Source: Saccoglossus kowalevskii
Taxonomy: Eukaryota; Hemichordata; Enteropneusta; Harrimaniidae
Assembly (NCBI RefSeq): GCF_000003605.2
Contig: NW_003155739.1
Coordinates: 395,974 to 417,967, forward strand
DNA length: 21,994 bases
Direction of reading: 5' to 3'
Part shown: one piece after another, positions 1 through 8,916 of the stretch
Layout: every line of letters begins with the position of its first letter
Position numbering within the stretch: the first letter of the stretch is position 1
Program-made: the position numbers and the translations under genes
Notes under the pieces: model-generated
The model's input: the letters and a program-made list of their open reading frames with translations, nothing else
Database searches by the model: none
What the model was told of the DNA's origin: nothing

Positions 1-598
1 CATGTAATTCTGAATGCTTGGAGATCTGTTCACCGACACATTCTTGCTCACACTTGTCCCTGATTTCACCATGACTGAAGATCTTGATCGCCGTCATCTC
101 ATGTATCCTCAGAATCCAAGCCTGGTTGAATTCATGGATAATTGAGACTTCAAGACTTTCCATCCGCTGTCTATAAAATGACTTAGTGTAGTTGCAAATG
201 ATATGATTCAGTTTAAGGTGGCAACCAGAGTAAAAATTGTTAAACATGTTACTAAGCACGTTACTACAACAACTTATACTTCATCTGAAAGCTTAGATAT
301 AGGCAAATATGGTAGTGAATATGTCATACCAATGGCTGTCTGATGGATTACCTAACAGCGAATTTCAGTACTGGTTATGCTTTTTTTACTACCGGCATTC
401 TGACTGAAGGCTGGACTGTCACGTCTCATGTTTAGACTGCCTTTGTTTTCTATCTACGACCATTTTAACTACAGACATGCTACTAGAAACAGATTGTCAT
501 GATTAGTAACTTTTCGAAAATTTCGGAATCACGGTTTAGTTTTTAGCACTTTTTACCTCTTAATTAATTACAGTCCTTGAATTTGTTATTCTCCACAG
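1..598. other. Probable intron of the LENG1-like gene
   Basis: No open frame here resembles the next LENG1 segment upstream, and the stretch ends in a pyrimidine-rich acceptor (ttgttattctccacag). It is therefore read as the 3' part of an intron on the + strand. I see no other feature in it. Confidence 0.6.
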
Positions 599-1316
599 TA
601 CTGTTGATCGAAAAAGAAAAGACACACTAGATCCACTGAAGGATATGGACAAGTATCTGAGAAAAAAACACAAACATAAACATAAGCATAAAAAAGAAAA
701 GGTAAGGTTTGTACACACTAATATGCATCCCATTTTGTGGTGCACAACATGAGAAGCTAACAATATACTCTCCATAAGGCAAGACTGCAAAAATAATTGT
801 GCTGTTAGTTTGGTGATGCCCGTGATGCCTGATGAAGTTCTATGATAATTGCACATTATATTCTTCTCATGGTTTTCTATATACTGGATTTGCTCTATTA
901 GAAGTGTGTTTCTCAAAAATTTCATTATTGTTTGCCGGATCATTATTTTTACCATAGATACATGTCTGTCATTTACATGAGCACATTCTCTACAAATAAA
1001 GCGAATGTGGTACATGTATTTGTATTTATAAGTAGGTGAGTTTGACATGCATTTGTTTTTATTACAGGAATCTAAAGAAAGACACAAACATGCAAAAGCT
1101 GACAAGAAGACACCCACAATTGAGCAGTTGAGAGCTGAAAGACTACAAAGAGAGCGGGCAGAGCGAGCCAAAGCTAATAAACTTTTATCTGGTGAATCGA
1201 GTCATAGCAAAGAAACAGTAAATACTGATGACAGAACTCGCCGTTATAATTCACAGTATAATCCACATTTAGTGAGGAAACTCAAATACAAAGGCCACAT
1301 GTGGAATATGGAATGA
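599..1316 (+). CDS. LENG1: LENG1-like protein, last two coding exons (5' part outside window)
   Basis: Partial gene. Exon 599-701 follows a ctccacag acceptor and ends at an aag|gtaagg donor; exon 1068-1316 follows attacag and ends in TGA. Joined, they give 116 residues. The first exon begins with one base completing a codon from an exon left of the window. Recognisable blocks of the LENG1 (leukocyte receptor cluster member 1) C-terminus, in order: LDPLKDMDKYLRKK, then a Lys/His-rich stretch (HKHKHKHKK), then TIEQLRAERLQRERAERAKA, then TDDRTRRYNSQYNPHLVRK close to the end. These match the human protein's LDPL.EM..HL, LDQLRAERLRREAAER and TDDRRRRYNSQFNPQL blocks from memory. The family is conserved, highly charged and probably nuclear; its molecular role is poorly known. 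I see no upstream LENG1 exon in 1-598. The identity of the family is confident; function is not inferred beyond it. Confidence 0.92.
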
Positions 1317-1349
1317 TTTTTAAATGTTTTGTAAATAATATACCCATAT

Positions 1350-1355
1350 ATTAAA
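1350..1355 (+). terminator. Proximal poly(A) signal candidate for the LENG1-like gene
   Basis: ATTAAA lies 34 bases after the TGA stop and is followed by a T/G-rich stretch (tatatgttgtcgg). It is the nearest common signal variant. Use of this site would exclude the 54-bp tandem repeat from the mRNA. Confidence 0.35.
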
Positions 1356-1442
1356 TATATGTTGTCGGATATCTACACTAATTGATAGTTTTGTGTAATT
1401 TTCTATTCTCCTCGAATGTACATATTGATACCACATCATGTA

Positions 1443-1674
1443 TAGATACTAACTTGAGATAACCGAAATGTTGCAACTTGTCCGGCTTCATATGTATGGA
1501 TACTGACTTGAGATAACCGAAATGTTTTTACTTGTCTCGCTTCATACATATGAATACAAAGATGACCAAAATGTTGTCACTTCACTTGTCCTACTTCGTA
1601 CGTATGGAAAACAACTTACAATGTCAGAAATGTTGTCACTTGTCCTGCTTTGCAGGTATGGATACCAACTCGTG
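1443..1674 (+). repeat. 54-bp tandem repeat, four full units plus a partial fifth
   Basis: Units run 1443-1496, 1497-1550, 1551-1604 and 1605-1658, each exactly 54 bases, with a partial fifth starting at 1659. Shared landmarks in each unit are a start like tggatac, a central gaaatgtt or aaaatgtt, then acttgtc, then a TAYGTA-like joint before the next unit. Units 1 and 2 are the most alike; units 3 and 4 have diverged but keep the length exactly. The array lies in the 3' flank or distal 3' UTR of the LENG1-like gene. An open frame (1532-1762) crosses it, but that is expected from a repeat length divisible by three and is not called a gene. Confidence 0.85.
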
Positions 1675-1696
1675 TCTTGCTTTGTCAGTGTGCATG

Positions 1697-1702
1697 AATA
1701 AA
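1697..1702 (+). terminator. Distal poly(A) signal candidate for the LENG1-like gene
   Basis: First canonical AATAAA after the stop. It is followed by a GT-rich then T-rich stretch (gttctgtgttttac and nine Ts), as expected for a downstream element. Use of this site would place the 54-bp repeat array in the 3' UTR. Confidence 0.45.
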
Positions 1703-1759
1703 AAGACAGTGTTCTGTGTTTTACAATTTTTTTTTGGAAAAAAGAAATTTAAACAGGAC

Positions 1760-2207
1760 TAATACATATATCTTGTATTGATTTGATACTTGTAGCTTTG
1801 TATTAGAAAAACAGAAAGTGTGGGTTTACCACAGTTTTGGTTAGAGTTGAGTAAATTGAATGAGCTTGCTATCTACTAGACCACTTATTAGTGTCCTCGT
1901 AGTCATAGGTATTAGTAAAGCCACATTTTCGAGTGAGTGTTTTGGGCTTGTACCACAAAAAAAATAAAATTGAATGATTCAGCAATTGATTGCATTGCCA
2001 GTGCACATTGCTGAACATTAATTCATATAAATGCAATACATTTTGTCATTGGCTCATGAATAATTAAATGTATACCACATGACGTTGAAATTACCCTTGT
2101 AATACCTATTTTTTCCCAGAACCTCCATTAGAAATTACAATGGCTCAGTCATTACAGACTCTGCCTGCTGTGGTTCATGTTGTAGATTTGAACACTAGAA
2201 TTGAACT
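1760..2207. other. Intergenic, no gene seen
   Basis: AT-rich sequence between the LENG1-like 3' end and a repeat block. A second AATAAA sits near 1963 after an A-run. I see no coding exon or known repeat signature. Confidence 0.5.
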
Positions 2208-2530
2208 TTTTTAGCTCTGCTGTTGACTTTGTCGAGCTGAGCTTATCATGCAAGTGATCGCCGCTGGGGTTCGTCGTCCGTGTAAACTTTTTACTTTTTC
2301 AACTTCTTCTTGAAAAATACACTTCATATTGCTTTGATACTTGGTCAGACCTCTCTTAGATTTGTTCATTTCGTGATCTTTAATTCTCTATTTTTGTCAT
2401 TAATGGTAAAAAGTGATATTTTTGACTTCTTGTTGAAAACCAAAAGTCTGATTGCTTTGATATTATACATATAGGTACTACAGGTAGATCTCTCCCAGAT
2501 TTGTCCATTTTCTAACATCGGCCTCTAACA
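2208..2530 (+). repeat. Dispersed-type repeat with a degenerate internal duplication
   Basis: Two similar segments follow one another: acttcttcttgaaaa near 2302 recurs as acttcttgttgaaaa near 2425, attgctttgata recurs in both, and gatttgttcatt at 2359 recurs as gatttgtccatt near 2498. The spacing is 123 to 139 bases. The block starts with ttagctctgctgttgac and a cgtcgtccg stretch, which looks like an old interspersed repeat rather than unique DNA. It was not matched to a library. Confidence 0.5.
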
Positions 2531-2599
2531 ACTTTTAAACTATCTTGGCCGACCAAATATAAATAAATTTTTCTCCACCCCACTACTGTAAGGTAACAC

Positions 2600-3835
2600 A
2601 CCTTTTAAATAACTTGGACCCAAAGAAGTCTTGTGGCTGAGATAACTTGCCACCTAGAGTTTTAATTGATGCAGCAGACATTATTTCTTATCCCTTGACA
2701 CACATTTTTAACAGCTCCTTTTCCTCTGGTAAATTTCCCACTATGTTGAAAGTTGCCAAGGTAACACCAATTTTCAAGAAGGGTAAAAAGCAAGATGCTA
2801 GTATAATTATAGACCTATTTCAGTATTACCTCTTTTTAGTAAAATTTTAAAAACCATTGTAAATCAGCAATTTGCTACTTATCTTGAAAAATATAATATA
2901 CTTCACAAACATCAATACGGATTCAGGAAAAAGCATAGCACAAAACTGTCCCTAATTAATTTGGTAAATCATTTGGTACGTAATATTGACCAGGGAAAGC
3001 CCACGCTAGGTATATTTATAGATTTCAGCAAGGCCTTTGATACGATCAATCACAATATTTTATTATGAAAGTTAGAACAGTATGGGTTTAGGGGGGTCTC
3101 ACTTCAATGGGTCAAAGATTATCTTCATAACAGGTCCCAATATGTACATTGCAATGGAATACCATCATCTAAAACAAGCATTAATTACGGGGTACCCCAA
3201 GATTCTGTTCTAGGCCCAACATTATTTATATTCTATATGAACGATCTTCCCAATTCGACTAAATTTTTTAATTTTTACCTTTTTGCTGACGACTCAACTT
3301 ATTTCATACTTATGAAGAAAATTGCATACTCAATTTACATGACGCAACCGCCCATTTAAATGATGTCCTGCTATGGTGTGATGCCAACATACTTTCCATA
3401 AATAAAAAGGAAAACGAATTATATCATTTTTAGTAGCAAACGTATCTAACCTAATGTGGCAAGAAGAATGTGTTCAGGAAGTCAGAGTACCGGTAGTTTC
3501 AGTAGTTTTATTTATTGGTGTTTCAATGGATAAAACATCTTACTTGGTCCAGTCACATCAATCACATCCACAGTATACAGTAATTAGAAAAAAGTGTGGC
3601 CTATTATTTAAACTTAGACACCTCATACCCCTTAACAATTTAATATTGCTTCATAACTCTTATTCAGCCGAATATTACTTATGGTCTGGAGGTGCGGTGT
3701 AATACATATCACTCACACTCAAATGCCATTTATATGACCCAGAAAATGTTAGTCGCGCAATGACGTTTAGTTTGTTCACTGAACACTTGGCCCCTTTATT
3801 CAAAAAATAATATCCCGGCTACAATTAGGTTAATT
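2600..3835 (+). pseudogene. Broken non-LTR retrotransposon reverse transcriptase
   Basis: A degraded RVT_1-type reverse transcriptase, probably of the CR1/L2/Jockey-like group. Visible in order: a finger region (VAKVTPIFKKGKK, about 2750-2790), a NYRPISVLPLFSKI block after a frameshift near 2803-2808, motif A FIDFSKAFDT (about 3015-3044), motif B GVPQDSVLGP (about 3189-3218) where the family normally has GVPQG, and motif C FADD (3282-3293). Further on are a thumb-like WCDAN..INKK block and RKKCGLLFKLRHLIP (about 3586-3630). Breaks: TGA at 2638-2640 and at 3066-3068, the frameshift above, and at least one more between 3310 and 3460. No start, ORF1 or endonuclease domain is seen, so it is a 5'-truncated dead copy. 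Confidence 0.88.
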
Positions 3836-3924
3836 ATCTCAAGCAGCTCATTCAAAAAAATAATTAAACAATTATTACTGACAGAAAACTAGACACATAT
3901 GATTTTGCTTGCCAAGTTGTTTAT

Positions 3925-4830
3925 TAGTCCCCGTTCGGACGCAGTGTTTTGTTTTGACCTTTGTGCGTCTGTATCTTAGAAATGCCTGGACCAATCACAA
4001 TCAAACTTCACACATACATCATACATGATATTATACATATGCACATCAATTTTTTCACGATCTGATTCAAGATGGCCGAATGGCGGCCATTTTTGTTCTA
4101 AAAAATCATAGTTCAAGCTTGGTATATACATTATAGGACCTTGATTCACATCATTTTGTTTTTCAGATAAGTTTCAAAATAGCCGACTGGTGGCCATTTT
4201 GTTTTAATGAATGTGGTTCTAGTGCCATATCTCTGACTGCTGTGACTGATTATGTTCAAATTTGAATATCATTATACATCATGTCATAGATATACAGATA
4301 TACTGGTTTAACGATCTATCAAAAATGACCGAATGGTGGCCATTTTTGTGCTAAAAAATCATCAAAATCAAGCATTTCTCGGCTGTTTACAGATGGATTT
4401 TGTTCAAACTTGGTATATACGTTAGACATTATAGGACCTTGATGCACATCATTTTCTTTTCAGATAAGATTCAAAATGGCCGACTGGCGGCCATTTTGTT
4501 TTAATGAATGTGGTTCTAGTGCCATATCTCCGACTTGCTGTGACTGATTATGTTCAAATTTTAAATATTCATTATACATCATGTTATCCTATCAAAAATG
4601 GCTGAATGGTGGCCATTTTTGTGCTAACAAATCATCAAATATGAAGCATTTCTGGCATTTATGAATGGATTTTGTTATGGGTTACTGATGCACGTTATTT
4701 TATTTTTTAGATCGGATTCAGAATGGCTAGTGACTAGTGGCCATTTTGTTTTAATGAATGTGGTTCTAGAGCCATATCTCTGACATGCTTTGACTGACTA
4801 TGTTCAAATTTTATATATTCAATCATTTAA
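3925..4830 (+). repeat. Imperfect array of two alternating hairpin-bearing units
   Basis: Six short inverted repeats recur: 4072-4090, 4179-4197, 4325-4343, 4476-4494, 4598-4616 and 4723-4744. The best copies have arms ATGGCCG and CGGCCAT around a 5-base loop. Loop and flank alternate strictly: type A has loop AATGG followed by ttttgtgctaaaaaatcat, and type B has loop ACTGG followed by ttttgttttaatgaatgtgg and gccatatctc. Successive A units are about 253 and 273 bases apart, and B units about 297 and 247. The array is therefore a diverged tandem of an A+B dimer. Only this array is seen in the window. Confidence 0.8.
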
Positions 4831-6605
4831 ATATTAAACAATTATCATAATCATATTCCTGACATGTTTATATTCCAGCTATATTACTATAAACAAAACT
4901 ATACATCTTAAATTCGATAACTAACAAGGACTGTGCCATGCATGGCTTGTTTATTCATTTTTTTTTAACCTGATTTATTTTTCCACAACTTAGTTTCTTA
5001 GAATTAAAAGTTCTGTATGGCATCAGATTGGTTTTGGTGGCACCACTGTCATAGTTGCCCTGCGCGGTGTTTGGTGCTGGGGGTGGTTGAAGAGTACAAT
5101 GTACATTGTAATCTCATGCAGTACAGATTCATCATGAGAGAAGGCCTGAAACTGCCTGATTAACCTGTAAACATGGACAATTTGCAACAATGAATCTATT
5201 TGATTTACGAGTAAACCAAGACAGTTTCCAGTGAAAAAAACAGAGCGTTTCCAGAGTAGTTTCACAGGAATAAACATGCAGCCAGAACAATAGGTCACAC
5301 GACTAAAAATGGTATAATTAAGGAGATAACGCACACACGTAATCGTATAACCAGATGTATTTTATTTTGCATATGGAAAGATTTTGCTTCTAAAATGTAG
5401 GATTGTTTTCTACCAATTTTGTTAATGATTAGTAAGCTCTCAGCCAAAAAGTGTTCGTGAGTTGTGATTGGATTTGGCACAGGTATATAAGAAAAATTCA
5501 TGACCAATAAATAGTTGAATTAGAGTGAATCAAAAAATAAATTGTTCGTATTCTGTTAGGTGGACAAAATCTGTTGATGCATTATGGGGTATCGACACCT
5601 CGATAAAAATGTCTACCATAGCTGGGCATTTTAAAGTTGTTTGTGAAATCAAATGCCTTTCCACAGTGTATGAGCTTTATACTAAGTTTTAATGAAATCG
5701 ACACTGACATTCCCGTGAGAAACGGTTGATATTTTCAACTTGGTAACCTGATGCAGACATTCGTTATTGTACTGTGACTCCTTGGTGTTGTGTTCAGTGT
5801 GACCTTTCTCATGTTGTGATATACTGATTGTCACTGAACTGTAGCACTGAATTGTTCTGATGTGATTTGAGCTTGTGCAACTATACACAGGAATCAAAAT
5901 GAGACCAATCAGTCAACAAGCTTTGTGTAAATGCACTGCTGGACCAAGTGCACTTTAGATAAGTATGTAATTTTTTACTCCTGTGTGTGAAGCTCACATG
6001 GAGTGTTTGCAGTTGGTGTGTATGCATGTCTGCGTCTGCGTGATATCCCATGAACCAAGTAGGTACACATAGATGCCCTGGAACAATGCGCATACCCGAT
6101 CAGGTTTTGTTTGATTGAATCATGTTAGTTACCTAATTTGCATAATAATTAGCCAATTTAAAGCTTTTCCACAAATATCTCAAGAATAACTCCTTAGATT
6201 TCAGTGGAACTTTCAAGTTTTACATAGGTGCTCCGAGATAAGCCTTATATAGCACTGTTTGCATTTCACTACCTTTAGCAGTGCTTAATAAATTAAGTGT
6301 TATGTATATTAATCAGGTCACTTGAATATATGTAGTCATCTGATGCCTTTTATATTACATATCCCTAACTGCAAGTGCTTGAGATATTAGTTATGGATGT
6401 TAAGAAGGTCATGTTGGGATCAAAGCAAAAACCATGACTTATGGCGGGTCGCGATTGTGGGTCAGCAAAGAAAATTAAGAAAAAGCACATACTGGTACAC
6501 ACAAATGGGTTTGTTTATAGAACCTTTTCTTTATTGAAAAACTTCCCAACACCACAGCCTTTATATCTATGTCACTATTGTCAGATAACTTGGCACATTT
6601 TCTGT
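4831..6605. other. Intergenic, no gene recognised
   Basis: AT-rich DNA. The longest open stretch is 5023-5334 on the - strand (103 codons). Its product is not recognised, its composition is not clearly coding, and no splice context supports it. I see no RNA gene or clear terminal inverted repeat here. Confidence 0.5.
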
Positions 6606-6608
6606 TCA

Positions 6609-6809
6609 GTTCGCCTCTTGGTCAACTTTGAAAACAAGTTTTCTCGGCTTTTCATCATTTTTTTGTACCCATCTACAAATAGTTGACTCACCGATTGCAA
6701 GATCACATGCAACCCTCAACTTGATTTCACCTTTCTTGACATAGTCAATTGCTGCAAGTGTTTTCAACATACGGACAGCTTTAGCTTGGAAATGCTGCTC
6801 AGTGCAGAA
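6609..6809 (-). pseudogene. Helix-turn-helix coding remnant, possibly transposase-derived
   Basis: A 67-codon open stretch on the - strand, closed by TAG upstream and TGA downstream, with no ATG start of its own. Residues about 10-51 read as a helix-turn-helix: AKAVRMLKTLAAIDYVKKGE, then LRVACDLAIGESTICRWVQK, with the G-E-S-T-I-x-R-W pattern of a recognition helix. Pogo/Tigger transposases and their CENP-B-like relatives start with a similar domain (a run of ...VAKxxGVSKSTIxxWxK type). It is followed by a charged segment (NDEKPRKLVFKVDQEAN). No catalytic DDE domain is visible nearby, so this is either a fragment of a dead element or one exon of an unseen gene. The family assignment is tentative. 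Confidence 0.5.
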
Positions 6810-7792
6810 CTAGAGATCAGATAGATCAATATCAAAGGACAGGCCAAGAAGTACGATTTGACACCACTATTAACACCTTGATTCTGGCTACAGAGTAGCG
6901 ACACTTTTGTATCTCAGTAAATGTCTCCTCTGGCCAGCCAATTAAATACACAATGCAATGAAACGTTACTTTTTTTTACTTCAAAACTGTCAGCAAAACA
7001 ATAGAATTCTTGGGAGCCATCCAACTATCCACAACTTGGCCAAAATCGTGACTTAGCGAGGGGTAATTATGAGCATTATTGAGGTCACATGACCCCATTT
7101 ATACAAAGAAGGTAAATAATATGCATGGGATTTCAACCCTGATGTAATATATGGAATATTCAAAAATTCCTATATACAAAGTTTCATTAAAATGGGAAGT
7201 AAGGAAGGGTGGGTGATGGCCAGAGTTACTGATAGTTAAAGTGTGGTTTGGGGGGGTGGTGTCAAGAATCTAGCAAAAGACGTTAATTACAACAGATTTT
7301 TTTTTTCACCGATTTTTATCTTCATGAAGTCGCCCCTTCAGCAAAATGTCTTGATCATTGTGATCACAATCTCTAAAATTGACACTACTAGATAACAGGC
7401 AGGCATTATCACTATAATGCCCTGCAAGAACAAAGTTATGCTGATTCAGTGCATTTCACCTGATATTACGGTATCTCGCATATCCAGTACCATCCTGTAC
7501 ATGCAATCAAGCTAGCTATGATCACAAGATTTTGAAAAATCCATGAATAATAAAACTAGTGGATCAGTTTTTAGTATTGTGGGCGAGCCTTACTCGCAGG
7601 ATTGTCTGCGCATGTGAGTTCCATGGTAATGTACTAAAATCATAGAGGCAGCAAATTGGTGATCACACAGAATTCCGCACAGACTATTTAGTTGCTTAGT
7701 GATTCACCAGCCCAGTGTACTGTGAAGGGTTGGATTCCAGGCTAGTACAATCCAAATGTATTATTACATACTCAAGGACTATTACTGTAACC
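6810..7792. other. Intergenic, no gene recognised
   Basis: AT-rich with a T-run near 7301, a G-run near 7251 and short palindromes (for example attgtgatcacaat near 7357). No coding exon or RNA gene is seen. Confidence 0.5.
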
Positions 7793-7940
7793 AATTTTGA
7801 AGGTGGTGTTCATCCAAACTGTTCTATTGCGAAGAATTATGGGTATTTGGGGGGTTGAAAATTGGCTTGTGAGTTTGGCCCATAAAATGCAATTCTTTAC
7901 AAAAGAACAGTTTGGCTGGATGCAACACTTCTCAAAATGG
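7793..7940. repeat. Foldback (inverted repeat) element downstream of SNRPD1
   Basis: Two arms, about 7793-7843 and 7879-7940, are imperfect reverse complements around a loop of about 35 bases. The core is perfect over 12 bases: ccaaactgttct at 7814-7825 against agaacagtttgg at 7904-7915. The match extends on both sides with gaps (gaagaatt...atggg against cccat...aattctt; and tttgaaggtg against cacttctcaaa). This mirror structure explains two similar-looking open frames on opposite strands, which are not called as genes. Confidence 0.75.
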
Positions 7941-8049
7941 CTCATTGTTATAGACAATTCTTCAGCTACAGACTACCCAAGACTTGTCAAAGAGGATTGA
8001 CAATGTAGATTCTAGTTGAGAGAACAAGACCAGCAATATACTTTGTAGT

Positions 8050-8055
8050 TTTATT
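8050..8055 (-). terminator. Poly(A) signal candidate for SNRPD1
   Basis: AATAAA on the - strand (TTTATT on +), the only canonical signal I find between the stop at 8917 and this point. It is followed on the - strand by a T/G-rich run (ttgctggtcttgttctct). It implies a 3' UTR of roughly 880 bases. Confidence 0.55.
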
Positions 8056-8916
8056 GTAAAACATCCACATAAAAATATGTATCAAGTCATTACACAGGCA
8101 GTTTATCTTTCACAAAGATGTATAAAACCTTTACCAAGATCCAAAAGCGACACCCCCCCAACCATCAACAAGACTACCTATAGTTTGTTTCACTAAAGAA
8201 TGCATGAAAATAAACTGGTGCAGCCAATTGCTTAGAAATAATATTGTACACAAAATTCCTGGTAACAAGAAAACACAAAATTGGGACACCACTGAAAACT
8301 AAAATCACTGAGGCTCAAACTTCTTCATATATTTACAGAAAAAAAGATTACATTTCGTAATTTTTTCAAACATAGGTGCTTACCTGTACTAGTATTGCAG
8401 GCCTAGACGTACCAAATACACAAACCAAGAAATTCCTCAAACAGCAGATTTGAAATTATTTTGTCAATTGCTTTGGTACAATCTATTCAAGTTTAGGAAT
8501 GTTTAAATTGAGAGAAGCTTTGCGCACACACACTTACCAAGTCACTGTATTGAAACAGTGTTTATCTTGTGACAACTACACCTACAGTTTCCCCTTGTAA
8601 CTTCACACTATTTAAATATGAAGTTACTGAATATTTGGTCAAGATGAAAACAATTCATCGTATTGTCACATCGACAACTTTCTCGAAAAACAAAATTTAG
8701 TGTAGAACATAATATAAGTCATTATTTGAATAAATAATGTACAATTACTTTATGCTAAACCTACTCAATTGAATATCTGGCCGTGCAAAAGCATGTTTTT
8801 AAATAGGGGACGAAAGACCAAAGTCAAAGCACCCTCGACCCCCCACCCAACTATACAAGAAAACTTAAAAAAAAAAATCTTGCACATATTAAATTTATAA
8901 AACATAAATATTATGT

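Noticed and set aside
560-1171. 203-codon open frame on the - strand
   Set aside because: It is the antisense shadow of the LENG1-like exons and the intron between them; its Leu/Cys-rich composition comes from the AAA/CAT-rich coding strand.
1532-1762. 76-codon + frame across the tandem repeat
   Set aside because: The 54-base period keeps one frame open by itself; there is no homology or start context.
5023-5334. 103-codon - frame
   Set aside because: Not recognised, no splice context, and a length not surprising for this much intergenic DNA; kept only as a note in the region entry.
7772-8000. Two similar open frames on opposite strands
   Set aside because: Both result from the foldback structure; mirror-image frames are expected there.
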